From contig NZ_JAUHPW010000007.1 in the NCBI RefSeq assembly GCF_030418455.1, positions 62,001 through 126,000 of the forward strand: a stretch of DNA of 64,000 nt. The letters are read 5' to 3'. Origin of the DNA: Demequina litoralis. GTDB taxonomy: Bacteria > Actinomycetota > Actinomycetes > Actinomycetales > Demequinaceae. Shown one piece after another: positions 1 to 9,265 of this stretch. Made by a program: the position numbers and the translations under genes. Numbering within the stretch: the first letter of the stretch is position 1; each line of letters starts with the position of its first letter. The notes under the pieces were generated by a model, which was given only the letters and a program-made list of their open reading frames with translations, did no database searches and had not been told where the DNA came from.

Positions 1-2
1 CC

Positions 3-1568
3 ACCTCGGTGGAGCGCTACAACGTGGGCGTCAACCAGCAGAAGATCAAGGAGTTCGTGCGCACCGAGGACGGCGAGGTGGTCGCCTCGGGGCCCGCAGG
101 GGCCGCCGAGATCCTCGCACCGCTGCTCGACGCCGATGCCGCCGAGCTGGGTGCCAAGATGATCGGCGACAGCACGTTCGCGTACCTGGTCAAGGACATC
201 TCGCCCGAGACGTGGGAGCTCATCGCCGCGGAGAAGATCCTCGGCATCGAGCCCGAGCAGGTCTCCAAGCGCGTCTATCCCAACGGCACGCTGGCGGGCA
301 ACGTCGTCGGCTTCATGGGTGGCTCGGCGGAGGGCACGGGCACAGTGGGCCTCACCGGCGTCGAGGCGGCGTACGAGGACGAGCTCGAGGGCGAGTCCGG
401 CTCGCTCACGTACGAGCGCGACTCGACCGGCGCGTACCTCATCCCCACCGGCGTCCAGGAGGAGACCGCCGCGGTGCCCGGCCAGGACGTGGTCCTCACG
501 ATCGACCGCGACATCCAGTGGTACGCCCAGCAGCGCGCCCAGGAGGCGATCTCCGCGACCGGCGCCAGCCAGGCCACCGTGGTGGTCCAGGACACGCAGA
601 CGGGGGAGATCCTCGCGCTCGTAGACTCGGACAGCGTCGACCCGAACGATCCCGGCGCCTCGGAGGCCGACGACCGCGGCGCGCGGTCCGTGTCGACCGT
701 GTTCGAGCCGGGCTCGACCGCCAAGGTGATCACCATGGCCGCCGCGATCGAGGAGGGCATCGCGACGCCGCTGACCCAGTTCAAGGCGCCGTACAAGTAC
801 ACGACCGAGAACGACCAGACCTTCACGGACTCGCACGAGCACGAGACGCAGAAGCTCACGCTGTCGGGCATCCTCGCGACGTCGTCCAACACCGGCACCG
901 TCCAGGTGGGCGAGATGATGACCTCGGAGACCCGCTGGAAGTACCTCAGGAAGTTCGGCTTCGGGCAGACCACCGGCGTGGGGCTCAACGCCGAGTCCGC
1001 CGGCATCCTGGCCGGCTGGGAGGACTGGGACGGCCGCCAGAAGTGGACCACCACGTTCGGTCAGGGCCTCGCGGTGACCGCGCTGCAGACCAGCCAGGTC
1101 TTCTCGATCATCGCCAACGACGGGCTCAAGGTGCAGCCCACCGTCGTCAAGGGCTACCAGGACGAGGACGGCACGTTCACGGCGCGCGAGACCGAGGAGC
1201 CGAAGCGCGTCGTGTCGAAGTCCACCGCGACCCAGGTGCTGACGATGCTCGAGGACGTCACGCAGGACGGCGGCACCGGCGTGCTCGCACGCATCGACGG
1301 CTACCGCGTCGCGGGCAAGACCGGAACCGCCCAGGCCGCGGGCGCCGACGGCCGCCTCACGTCCATCGTCGCGTCCTTCGTCGGCATCGCGCCGGCGGAC
1401 GATCCGCGTATCGTCGTGTCCGTCATCCTCCTCGACCCGAAGACCGAGATCTGGGGCGGCACCACCGCCGCCCCCGTCTTCAAGGATGTGGCAACCTTTG
1501 CGTTGCAGTCCCTGCGGGTGCCGCCGTCCGCGTCGGAGCCCACGCTGTACCCGACCACCTGGAAGTGA
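3..1568 (+). CDS. ftsI: Peptidoglycan transpeptidase FtsI/PBP3 (5' truncated by window)
   Basis: Class B penicillin-binding protein that cross-links septal peptidoglycan outside the membrane, working with FtsW. The open frame runs off the left edge, so the cytoplasmic tail, the membrane anchor and part of the pedestal domain are missing; about 520 codons are visible. All three transpeptidase motifs are present: STAK (catalytic Ser about residue 236 of the visible part), SSN near residue 298, and KTG in KTGTAQ near residue 437. The position at the head of murE-murF-mraY is the standard dcw arrangement. The stop lies two bases before the murE start, so translation is probably coupled. Identification as the division PBP rests on the dcw context plus the motifs. 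Confidence 0.95.
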   Translation, partial: TSVERYNVGVNQQKIKEFVRTEDGEVVASGPAGAAEILAPLLDADAAELGAKMIGDSTFAYLVKDISPETWELIAAEKILGIEPEQVSKRVYPNGTLAGNVVGFMGGSAEGTGTVGLTGVEAAYEDELEGESGSLTYERDSTGAYLIPTGVQEETAAVPGQDVVLTIDRDIQWYAQQRAQEAISATGASQATVVVQDTQTGEILALVDSDSVDPNDPGASEADDRGARSVSTVFEPGSTAKVITMAAAIEEGIATPLTQFKAPYKYTTENDQTFTDSHEHETQKLTLSGILATSSNTGTVQVGEMMTSETRWKYLRKFGFGQTTGVGLNAESAGILAGWEDWDGRQKWTTTFGQGLAVTALQTSQVFSIIANDGLKVQPTVVKGYQDEDGTFTARETEEPKRVVSKSTATQVLTMLEDVTQDGGTGVLARIDGYRVAGKTGTAQAAGADGRLTSIVASFVGIAPADDPRIVVSVILLDPKTEIWGGTTAAPVFKDVATFALQSLRVPPSASEPTLYPTTWK

Positions 1569-1570
1569 GA

Positions 1571-3109
1571 ATGCCGGACCTCTCGATGCGTCCCTCCCGC
1601 GTCGCCGGCGCCCTGCTGACCGCCATCGAGGCGCGCGTGGGCGCAGACCTGCACGGACCCGACGTCCGGGTCACGGGCGCCACCGTCGACTCGCGCGGCG
1701 TCGAGCCGGGCGACCTCTTCTGCGCGCTGCCGGGCGAGAACGTCCACGGCGCGCGCTTCGCCGCGCAGGCCGTGGCCAACGGGGCCGCCGCGATCCTCAC
1801 GGACCTCGAGGGCGCCGCCGAGGCCCGTGCCACCGGCGTGCCCGTCCTCGTCACGACGCACGCGCGCCGGGCCTGCGGGCTGGCCGCCGCCGAGGTCTAC
1901 GGCGACCCGTCGCGGGACGTCCCGCTCATCGGCCTCACCGGCACCAACGGCAAGACCACCACCGCCTTCCTCGCCGAGGGCGCGCTGCGCGCCGTCCACG
2001 ACACCGTGGGCCTGCTCGGCACCGTCGAGATGCGCATCGGCGACGAGGCCGCGCCCGCCGCGCGCACCACCACCGAGGCGCCGATGCTCCAGGGGCTGCT
2101 CGCGCGGATGCGCGAGGCCGGCGTGACGGCGGCCGTCGCCGAGGCCTCATCCCAGGCGATCGCGCTCGAGCGCGTCACCGGCACCCGCTTCGCGGTGGTG
2201 CTCTTCACCAACCTCTCGTACGAGCACCTCGACTTCCACCACACGATGGAGGAGTACTTCGAGGAGAAGGCGCGCATCTTCACCCCCGAGTTCGCGGAGC
2301 GCGCCGTCGTCCTGGTCGACGACGAGTGGGGGCGGCGCCTCGTCGACGAGGTCACGGTGCCCGTCGAGACGGTGGCGACCCGCCCCGGCTCGCCGCGTGC
2401 CGACTGGAACGCGGTCGACGCGTGGCCCACCGAGCGGGGTGGCATGCGCTTCGTGCTCGTCGCTCCCGACGGCACACGCCACGACGTCGACATCCCGCTG
2501 CCGGGCCTCATCAACGTCTCCAACGCGACCGGCGCGATCGTGTCCGCGCACGCGCTCGGCGTGCCGCTCGAGGACGCCATCCGCGGCGTCGAGACCGCGC
2601 GCCCCGTGCCCGGCCGCACGGAGATCGTCACGACGCGCGACGCCGAGACCCCGATGACGGTGGTCGACTACGCCCACACGCCCGACGGCATCGCGAGCGT
2701 GCTCGACGCGATGCGCCTCGTCACGCCCGGCCGGATCATCATCGTGTTCGGCTGCGACGGCCTGCGCGACGACTCCAAGCGACCCGGGCTGGGCACCGCC
2801 GCCGCGACCCACGCGGACGTCGTCATCGTCACCGACGAGAACCCCCGCACCGAGCCGCCCGAGCACATCCGGGCCCGCATCCTCGAGGGCGTCGACGCCG
2901 AGCGGCCCGACCGCCGCGACGTCCACGAGGTCTTCCCGCGCACGGCCGCCGTCGAGGCCGCCGTCCGGATGGCGGGACCTGAGGACACCATCATCGCCAC
3001 CGGCAAGGGGCACGAGACCACGCAGGAGATCGACGGAGTGCACCACCCCTACACCGATGCCGGCGCGTTCCTCGCCGCCCTCGCCACGGTCCGCGAGGAG
3101 CGCGCGTGA
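1571..3109 (+). CDS. murE: UDP-N-acetylmuramoyl-tripeptide synthetase MurE
   Basis: Cytoplasmic Mur ligase of 512 residues that adds the third amino acid (a diamino acid) to UDP-MurNAc-dipeptide. I chose the ATG two bases after the ftsI stop; a longer in-frame extension upstream is only an antiparallel-frame artefact inside ftsI. The ATP loop GTNGKTTT lies near residue 123. The diamino-acid recognition loop reads TDENPRTEP (residues 421-429), where the meso-DAP family usually has TDDNPR, so Glu replaces the Asp of DNPR while Arg is kept. Cellulomonadaceae and Demequina relatives are known for L-ornithine in this position, so substrate identity should not be assumed to be DAP. It overlaps murF by four bases (GTGA). 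Confidence 0.95.
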   Translation: MPDLSMRPSRVAGALLTAIEARVGADLHGPDVRVTGATVDSRGVEPGDLFCALPGENVHGARFAAQAVANGAAAILTDLEGAAEARATGVPVLVTTHARRACGLAAAEVYGDPSRDVPLIGLTGTNGKTTTAFLAEGALRAVHDTVGLLGTVEMRIGDEAAPAARTTTEAPMLQGLLARMREAGVTAAVAEASSQAIALERVTGTRFAVVLFTNLSYEHLDFHHTMEEYFEEKARIFTPEFAERAVVLVDDEWGRRLVDEVTVPVETVATRPGSPRADWNAVDAWPTERGGMRFVLVAPDGTRHDVDIPLPGLINVSNATGAIVSAHALGVPLEDAIRGVETARPVPGRTEIVTTRDAETPMTVVDYAHTPDGIASVLDAMRLVTPGRIIIVFGCDGLRDDSKRPGLGTAAATHADVVIVTDENPRTEPPEHIRARILEGVDAERPDRRDVHEVFPRTAAVEAAVRMAGPEDTIIATGKGHETTQEIDGVHHPYTDAGAFLAALATVREERA

Positions 3110-4485
3110 GGCCGGTCACCGCGCAGTGGGTGGCGAACGCCGTCGGCGGCACGCTCGCGGCCGACGTCGACACCCTCGTCACCGGTGTCGAGAAGGACTC
3201 CCGCGCCATCGAGCCGGGCTTCCTCTACGTCGCCTTCGTGGGGGAGCGGGTGGACGGCCACGACTATGTCCCGCAGGCCGTCGCGGCCGGCGCGGCGCTG
3301 TGCCTCGTGTCCGAGCCCGTCGACGCGCCCCACGTGCTCGTCGCCGACGTGCAGGCCGCGCTCGGCGCGCTCGCCCGCGCCTACCTCGCGCTGCTGCGCG
3401 CCGAGGGCGAGATCACCGTGATCGGCATCACCGGATCCAACGGCAAGACCACCACCAAGGACCTGCTGTCGCAGGCGCTGCCCGCCGTGGTCGCTCCGGT
3501 CGGCAGCTTCAACAACGAGATCGGCATGCCGCTCACGGTGCTGCGCGCGGGCCCCGAGACCCGCCACCTCGTGCTCGAGATGGGCGCGAGCGGGCTCGGC
3601 CACATCGACTACCTCACGTCGATCGCGCCGCTCGACGTCGCGGTCGCGCTCACCGTCGGCACCGCGCACATGGGCGAGTACGCCTCGCCGGACGACGTCG
3701 CGGTCGCGAAGAGCGAGATCGTCACGGGCCTCCTGCCCGGCGGCGTCGCGATCCTCAACGCGGACGATCCGCGGGTGGCGCCCATGGCCTCGCTCGCCGC
3801 GCGCGCGGTCCTGTTCGGCATCGGCCACGGCGACCTCGCCGCCCGCGACGTCACCACGGTGCGCGGGCGGGCGTCGCTCGAGGTGGTGCTCGCGGGCGAC
3901 CCGGAGGTCGAGCTGGAGCGCCGCACCCTCGCGCTCGTGGGGGAGCACCACGTCACGAACGCGCTCGCCGCCCTGGCGGTGTGCCTCGAGTGCGGTCTCG
4001 CGCCGGAGGAGGCGTGGGAGCGCGTCGCCGCCGCCGGGCCCGTCTCCGCCCACCGCATGGCCGTCACGGAGCGCGCCGACGGGGTGACCGTGATCGACGA
4101 CGCCTACAACGCCTCCATCGAGTCCGTGCGGGCGGCGCTGCGCGCGCTCAAGCTCGTCGCGGAGGGCGGCCGCACCGTCGCCGTGCTCGGCGAGATCCGC
4201 GAGCTCGGGGACGCGTCGGCGACCATCCACGAGCAGATCGGCACGGACGTCGTGCGCCTGCGCATCGACCACGCGATCATCGTCGGCGCGGGCGCCCGGC
4301 CCGCGTACGTCGCCGCCGTCCGCGAGGGCTCGTGGGGCGACGAGGCGGCGTACGTCGATACAATCGGCGAGGCGCGCGCGCTCCTCGAGGAGACGCTGCG
4401 CCCCGGGGACACCGTCCTCGTCAAGGCCTCCCACGGCTCCGGGCTGTGGGAGCTCGCGGACCAGCTCGTGGGAGGAGTCGGATGA
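3106..4485 (+). CDS. murF: UDP-MurNAc-tripeptide:D-Ala-D-Ala ligase MurF
   Basis: Cytoplasmic ligase of 459 residues that attaches D-Ala-D-Ala to the muropeptide precursor, completing the pentapeptide. It starts with GTG in a four-base overlap with the murE stop. The ATP loop GSNGKTTTK is at about residues 110-118, the EMGAS motif follows near residue 152, and DDAYNA, the typical C-terminal domain motif, is near residue 330. Length is normal for the family. It ends in a four-base ATGA overlap with mraY, which implies translational coupling along the cluster. Confidence 0.95.
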   Translation: MRPVTAQWVANAVGGTLAADVDTLVTGVEKDSRAIEPGFLYVAFVGERVDGHDYVPQAVAAGAALCLVSEPVDAPHVLVADVQAALGALARAYLALLRAEGEITVIGITGSNGKTTTKDLLSQALPAVVAPVGSFNNEIGMPLTVLRAGPETRHLVLEMGASGLGHIDYLTSIAPLDVAVALTVGTAHMGEYASPDDVAVAKSEIVTGLLPGGVAILNADDPRVAPMASLAARAVLFGIGHGDLAARDVTTVRGRASLEVVLAGDPEVELERRTLALVGEHHVTNALAALAVCLECGLAPEEAWERVAAAGPVSAHRMAVTERADGVTVIDDAYNASIESVRAALRALKLVAEGGRTVAVLGEIRELGDASATIHEQIGTDVVRLRIDHAIIVGAGARPAYVAAVREGSWGDEAAYVDTIGEARALLEETLRPGDTVLVKASHGSGLWELADQLVGGVG

Positions 4486-5567
4486 AGGCCGTCGTCTTCG
4501 CGGCAGGGCTCGGAGTGCTGCTGTCGCTTCTTGCGACCCCGGTCCTCATCCGGTACCTGACGCATCGTCAGTTCGGCCAGTTCATCCGCCAGGACGGACC
4601 GGCGAGCCACCACGTCAAGCGCGGCACCCCCACCATGGGAGGCGTCGTCATCATCCTGGCCGCGGTGCTCGCGTGGCTGGGAGGCAACCTGCTCGTCGGC
4701 CGCGCGCCCAGCGCATCGTCCATCCTCGTGGTCTACCTCATGGTCGGGCTCGGCCTCGTCGGCTTCCTCGACGACGCGATCAAGATCTCGCGCGAGAGAT
4801 CCCTGGGCCTGCGCGCCCGGTGGAAGTTCCTCGGCCAGGGGGTCGTCGGCATCTCGTTCGGCATCCTCGCGCTGCAGTTCCCCGACGGCCGCGGCGTCAC
4901 GCCCGCGTCCACCGCGATCTCGTTCCTGCGCGACACCAAGCTCGACCTGGCGATCTGGGGGCCGGCGATCGGCCTCATCCTCTTCGTGGTGTGGTCGAAC
5001 CTCCTCATCACGGCCTGGTCCAACGCGGTCAACCTCACGGACGGGCTCGACGGCCTCGCGAGCGGCACCGCCGTGATCTTCTTCGTGGCGTACATCCTCA
5101 TCAACCTGTGGCAGATCAACCAGGCCTGCGGCACCCCCGGTGCGGGCTCCACGTGCTACGAGGTGCGCGACCCGTGGGACCTCGCGATCCTGGCCGGCGC
5201 CATCGCGGGCGCCTGCCTGGGCTTCCTGTGGTGGAACGCGAGCCCGGCCAAGATCTTCATGGGCGACACCGGCTCGCTCGCCATCGGCGGCGCGATCGCG
5301 GGCATGACGATCGTGACGCGCACCGAGCTGCTCGGCGTGATCGTGGGCGGCCTCTTCGTGCTGGTGGTCGCGAGCTCGGTGCTGCAGATCGGCTACTTCA
5401 AGATCTCCGGCGGCAAACGCCTGTTCAAGATGGCGCCGCTGCACCACCACTTCGAGCTGATGGGCTGGGGCGAGGTCACCATCGTGACCCGGTTCTGGAT
5501 CATCGCGGCGATGTTCACCGGCCTCGGCGTCGGCATCTTCTACGCGGAGTGGGTGGCCTCGCTGTGA
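4482..5567 (+). CDS. mraY: Phospho-MurNAc-pentapeptide translocase MraY
   Basis: Polytopic membrane enzyme of 361 residues that transfers phospho-MurNAc-pentapeptide to undecaprenyl phosphate to give lipid I. The ATG overlaps the murF stop (ATGA). About ten hydrophobic segments are visible. Diagnostic motifs are NLTDGLDGLASG near residue 185, the GDTGSLAIGG loop near residue 262 and the PLHHHFE histidine motif near residue 319. It overlaps murD by four bases. One exact copy of the genome-repeated GGACGATGC motif (as its complement) lies at 4713-4721 and encodes Ala-Ser-Ser. Confidence 0.97.
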   Translation: MKAVVFAAGLGVLLSLLATPVLIRYLTHRQFGQFIRQDGPASHHVKRGTPTMGGVVIILAAVLAWLGGNLLVGRAPSASSILVVYLMVGLGLVGFLDDAIKISRERSLGLRARWKFLGQGVVGISFGILALQFPDGRGVTPASTAISFLRDTKLDLAIWGPAIGLILFVVWSNLLITAWSNAVNLTDGLDGLASGTAVIFFVAYILINLWQINQACGTPGAGSTCYEVRDPWDLAILAGAIAGACLGFLWWNASPAKIFMGDTGSLAIGGAIAGMTIVTRTELLGVIVGGLFVLVVASSVLQIGYFKISGGKRLFKMAPLHHHFELMGWGEVTIVTRFWIIAAMFTGLGVGIFYAEWVASL

Positions 5568-6940
5568 CCGACCTGACGACCCTCGAGGGCCGTCGCGTCC
5601 TCGTCCTGGGGGTCGGCATCGCCGGCACCTCCGCGGCCGAGGTGACGCGCGAGCTCGGCGGCACGGCCGTCACCGTCGACGCGAACGGCGCGGCCGACCA
5701 TCGCGACGTCTCCGAGGTCGACCTCGCCTCGTTCGACGTGGTGATGGCGTCGCCGGGCTTCGCGCCCCACTCCGCCGCGGTGCGCGCGTGCGAGGCCGCC
5801 GGGCTGGAGATCTGGTCCGAGATGGAGTTCGCGTGGCGCGTGCGCCGCCCCGGCATCCCGTGGGTCATGGTGACCGGCACCAACGGCAAGACCACGACCA
5901 CGCAGATGGTCGGCGCGATCGCGCGGGCGGGCGGGCTCGACGTGCGCGTGTGCGGCAACATGGGCGTCCCGGTGATCCACGCGGCGCGCGAGGAGTCCGA
6001 TCTGGTCGCCGTCGAGATCGCGAGCCTGCAGCTGCACTTCGCGCACACCATCTCGCCGCACGCGGCCGTCTGCCTCAACGCCGACGACGACCACACCGAC
6101 TGGCACGGCAGCCTCGAGGCGTACCGGGCCGACAAGGCGAAGGTGTACCAGCACGTCCAGGTGGCATGCGTGTACCCGGCGGCCGATGCGCTGGTCGAGT
6201 CGATGGTGGCCGAGGCGGACGTGGTCGAGGGTGCCCGCGCGATCGGCGTCACGCTCGGCTCGCCCGGGCCCTCGCAGCTGGGCCTCGTCGAGGGGCTGCT
6301 CGTGGACCGTGCCTTCGTGCCCGACCGGCACCGGCAGGCCGCCGAGCTGGGCGAGGTCGACGACCTCGCGCACCTCGTCGCGGGCGACGTGCCCCCGTAC
6401 CTCGTCACCAACGCGCTGGCCGCGGCCGCGCTGTGCCGCGCCGTCGGCGTGCCGCCGGAGGCCGTGCGCGACGGGTTGCGGTCCTTCCGGCTCGACCACC
6501 ACCGCACCGCATGGGTGCGCGACCTCGACGGCGTCGCCTACGTCGACGACTCGAAGGCCACCAACGCGCACGCGGTCGAGGCCGCCTTCGGAGGGCGTGC
6601 GGACGGGTCCGTCGTGTGGATCGCGGGAGGCCTCGCCAAGGGGCAGGAGTTCGGCGCCCTCGTCGAGGCGATCGCGGGCCGCGTGCGGGCGGCCGTGCTC
6701 ATCGGCGTCGACCAGGAGCCGCTCGCCGCGGCCCTCGCGACACACGCCCCGGATATCCCGGTCGTCCCGGTTCCTCCGGGGGAGGATGTGATGAGCCGGG
6801 CGGTCGAGGCCGCCCGGGGGCTCGCGGAGCCGGGGGACACCGTGCTCCTGTCACCCGCGTGCGCATCGATGGACCAGTTCCGCAGCTACGCGGACCGAGG
6901 AGAGGCGTTCACCAGGGCGGTGGAGGCGTGGGACCGCTAG
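5564..6940 (+). CDS. murD: UDP-MurNAc-L-Ala:D-Glu ligase MurD
   Basis: Cytoplasmic Mur ligase of 458 residues adding D-glutamate to UDP-MurNAc-L-Ala. The GTG start overlaps the mraY stop by four bases. An N-terminal Rossmann-like UDP-binding segment (VLVLGVGIAGTSAAE) is followed by the ATP loop GTNGKTTTT near residue 104 and the YVDDSKATN motif near residue 325, which is characteristic of MurD. Eight bases containing a strong ribosome-binding site (GGAGGTGG) separate it from ftsW. Confidence 0.96.
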   Translation: MTDLTTLEGRRVLVLGVGIAGTSAAEVTRELGGTAVTVDANGAADHRDVSEVDLASFDVVMASPGFAPHSAAVRACEAAGLEIWSEMEFAWRVRRPGIPWVMVTGTNGKTTTTQMVGAIARAGGLDVRVCGNMGVPVIHAAREESDLVAVEIASLQLHFAHTISPHAAVCLNADDDHTDWHGSLEAYRADKAKVYQHVQVACVYPAADALVESMVAEADVVEGARAIGVTLGSPGPSQLGLVEGLLVDRAFVPDRHRQAAELGEVDDLAHLVAGDVPPYLVTNALAAAALCRAVGVPPEAVRDGLRSFRLDHHRTAWVRDLDGVAYVDDSKATNAHAVEAAFGGRADGSVVWIAGGLAKGQEFGALVEAIAGRVRAAVLIGVDQEPLAAALATHAPDIPVVPVPPGEDVMSRAVEAARGLAEPGDTVLLSPACASMDQFRSYADRGEAFTRAVEAWDR

Positions 6941-6948
6941 GAGGTGGC

Positions 6949-8160
6949 ATGACGGCGACCGCGGCACGGCCCGAGAGTACCGTCAGCGCCTGGCGCTCGC
7001 CCCTCGCCTCGTACTACCTGCTCGTCTCGGCGACCGGGATCCTGGTGCTGGTGGGCCTCGCGGTGGTGCTGTCGAGCTCGTCGATCGCGTCGATCCGGAC
7101 CGCCGCGGGCAACGCGTACGCGGGCTTCCTCACGCAACTCATCGCGCTCGCCGTGGGCATGGCCGCGCTCGTGATCGGCTCGCGCATGCCCATCGCCTTC
7201 TGGAGGCGCGCTGCCCCGCTCGTGCTCTACGGCTCCATGGCGCTGCTCGTGGTCGTGCTCGTCACCGGGTACGCCGTCGGCGGCAACAAGGCGTGGATCC
7301 GCATCGCGGGCTTCAGCCTGCAGCCCTCGGAGATCGCGAAGCTGGGCCTCGCGCTGTACCTCGGCGTGGTGCTGTCGCGCTTCCGCCACCGGCTCACCAA
7401 CCCGCGCGACATCATGCTGCCCGGCGGCCTCATGGCCGCCGCCGTCATCGGGCTGGTGCTCGCGGGCAAGGACATGGGCACCGCGATGATCCTCGTGGTG
7501 ATCGTCCTGGTGGCGTTCTGGGTGGCCGGCGTCCCCGCGCGCTTCTTCGGGATGGTCGGCGTGCTCGGCGCGTTCGGCCTCGTCGCGCTCGTGTTCTCCG
7601 CGAAGTCGCGCGTCGCGCGCATCGAGCAGTGGTTCACGGGCGAGTGCGTGGGCGACGCCTGCTGGCAGCAGACGCACGGCACGTGGGCCCTGGCCTCGGG
7701 TGGGCTGTGGGGCCTCGGGCCCGGCATGAGCCGCGAGAAGTGGGGCTGGCTGCCGGCCTCCGACAACGACTACATCTTCGCGATCATCGGCGAGGAGTTC
7801 GGCCTGCTCGGCACCCTGCTCATCCTCGCGGCCTTCGCCATGATCCTCGTGGCCGTCACGCGCATCGTCACCCGCAGCACCGACAGGTTCGTGCAGATCG
7901 CCGGCGCCGCCATCGGCGCGTGGATCGTCATCCAGGCGGTCGTCAACATCGCGGTCGTCCTCGAGTTCCTGCCCGTCACGGGCGTCCCGCTCCCGCTCGT
8001 CTCCTCCGGAGGTTCGTCCCTCATCATGTCGCTCGCCGCCATGGGCGCCCTGCTGTCCTTCGCCCGTCACGAGCCCGGCGCGGCCGAGGCGCTCGCGGCC
8101 CGCCCGTCCGTGGTGCGCCGCTCGCTCGCCGTGCTGTCCAGGGGGCGCCGTCGTGGCTAG
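6949..8160 (+). CDS. ftsW: Lipid II polymerase FtsW (SEDS family)
   Basis: SEDS-family membrane glycosyltransferase of 403 residues that polymerises lipid II at the septum with FtsI. I chose the ATG directly behind GGAGGTGG; the longer upstream frame runs through murD and is spurious. It has about ten hydrophobic segments. The conserved SEDS motifs are visible: GKDMGTAMIL near residue 175 and GVPLPLVSSGGSS near residue 345. It overlaps murG by eight bases. Confidence 0.95.
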   Translation: MTATAARPESTVSAWRSPLASYYLLVSATGILVLVGLAVVLSSSSIASIRTAAGNAYAGFLTQLIALAVGMAALVIGSRMPIAFWRRAAPLVLYGSMALLVVVLVTGYAVGGNKAWIRIAGFSLQPSEIAKLGLALYLGVVLSRFRHRLTNPRDIMLPGGLMAAAVIGLVLAGKDMGTAMILVVIVLVAFWVAGVPARFFGMVGVLGAFGLVALVFSAKSRVARIEQWFTGECVGDACWQQTHGTWALASGGLWGLGPGMSREKWGWLPASDNDYIFAIIGEEFGLLGTLLILAAFAMILVAVTRIVTRSTDRFVQIAGAAIGAWIVIQAVVNIAVVLEFLPVTGVPLPLVSSGGSSLIMSLAAMGALLSFARHEPGAAEALAARPSVVRRSLAVLSRGRRRG

Positions 8161-9265
8161 CCTCCTGCTCGCCGGCGGGGGCACCGCCGGCCATGTCAAC
8201 CCGCTGCTCGCGACCGCCGCGACCCTGCTCGAGCGCGGCCACGACGTCACCGCCGTGGGCACGCCCGACGGCCTCGAGGCGGACCTCGTGCCGCGCGCGG
8301 GCCTCGAGCTGGTCGAGATCGAGAAGGTGCCGTTCCCGCGCCGCCCCGACGGCGCCGCCCTGCGCTTCCCGTTGCGCCTGCGCGGCGCGATCCGCGCGTG
8401 CGAGGACGCGATCGACCGCCTCGAGGCCGATGCGGTCGTGGGCTTCGGCGGCTACGTGTCCACGCCCGTGTACCTGGCGGCGCGGCGCAAGGGGCTGCCG
8501 ATCGTCGTGCACGAGGCCAACGCCAAGCCCGGCATCGCCAACAGGCTGGGGGCGCGCCTCACCGAGCACGTCGCCGTGACCTTCCCGGGCACGCCGCTGC
8601 GCCACGCGACCGTCACGGGTCTGCCGCTGCGGCCCGAGCTCGAGTCGCTCGCCCGCACGCTCGCCGACCCCGACAGCCGCGCGCGCGCCGCCGCCGCGGC
8701 CCGCGCGGCCCGCGGCTGGGCCCCCGACGCCCACGTGCTGCTCGCGTTCGGCGGCTCGCTCGGCGCGGCGAGCCTCAACGCCGCTCTCGCGCAGGCCATC
8801 GGCACGCTCGTGTCGCACGGCGTCCACGTCATCCACCTCACCGGCAAGGGCAAGACCGAGGACGCGTACCGTGCCCTCGCGGAGCTGCCCTCGTCCGACC
8901 GCGGCATGTACGCGGTCTCGGAGTACGCGCACGACATGGCCGCGGCCTTCGCCGCCGCCGACGGCGTCGTGTGCCGCTCCGGCGCGGCCACCGTGTGCGA
9001 GATCGGGGCGCTCGGGCTGCCCGCGCTGTACGTGCCGCTGCCGCACGGCAACGGCGAGCAGGCGCTCAACGCCGCCTCCGCGGTCGAGGCGGGCGCGGCG
9101 GTGCTCGTCCGGGACGCCGACCTCACGCCCACGAGCCTCACGCTGCACGCCGAGCGCATGCTGCTCGACGCCGACGCGCGCGACGCGATGCGCGAGGCCG
9201 CCCGCGGCATCGGCATCGCGGACGGCGCCGCGCGCCTCGCGGACCTCATCGAGGGGGCCCTGTGA
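8153..9265 (+). CDS. murG: UDP-GlcNAc:lipid I GlcNAc transferase MurG
   Basis: Peripheral membrane glycosyltransferase (GT28) of 370 residues converting lipid I into lipid II. The GTG start lies inside the last eight bases of ftsW. The N-terminal glycine-rich loop GGGTAGHVNP (residues 6-15) and the C-terminal UDP-GlcNAc-binding stretch RSGAATVCEIGALGLP are both present. Overlap with murC is four bases (GTGA). Confidence 0.96.
   Translation: MASLLLAGGGTAGHVNPLLATAATLLERGHDVTAVGTPDGLEADLVPRAGLELVEIEKVPFPRRPDGAALRFPLRLRGAIRACEDAIDRLEADAVVGFGGYVSTPVYLAARRKGLPIVVHEANAKPGIANRLGARLTEHVAVTFPGTPLRHATVTGLPLRPELESLARTLADPDSRARAAAAARAARGWAPDAHVLLAFGGSLGAASLNAALAQAIGTLVSHGVHVIHLTGKGKTEDAYRALAELPSSDRGMYAVSEYAHDMAAAFAAADGVVCRSGAATVCEIGALGLPALYVPLPHGNGEQALNAASAVEAGAAVLVRDADLTPTSLTLHAERMLLDADARDAMREAARGIGIADGAARLADLIEGAL

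Noticed and set aside
212..1570. N-terminal extension of murE inside ftsI
   Set aside because: The in-frame sequence upstream of 1571 is an Arg/Gly-rich shadow of ftsI; the ATG at 1571 gives the normal MurE N-terminus.
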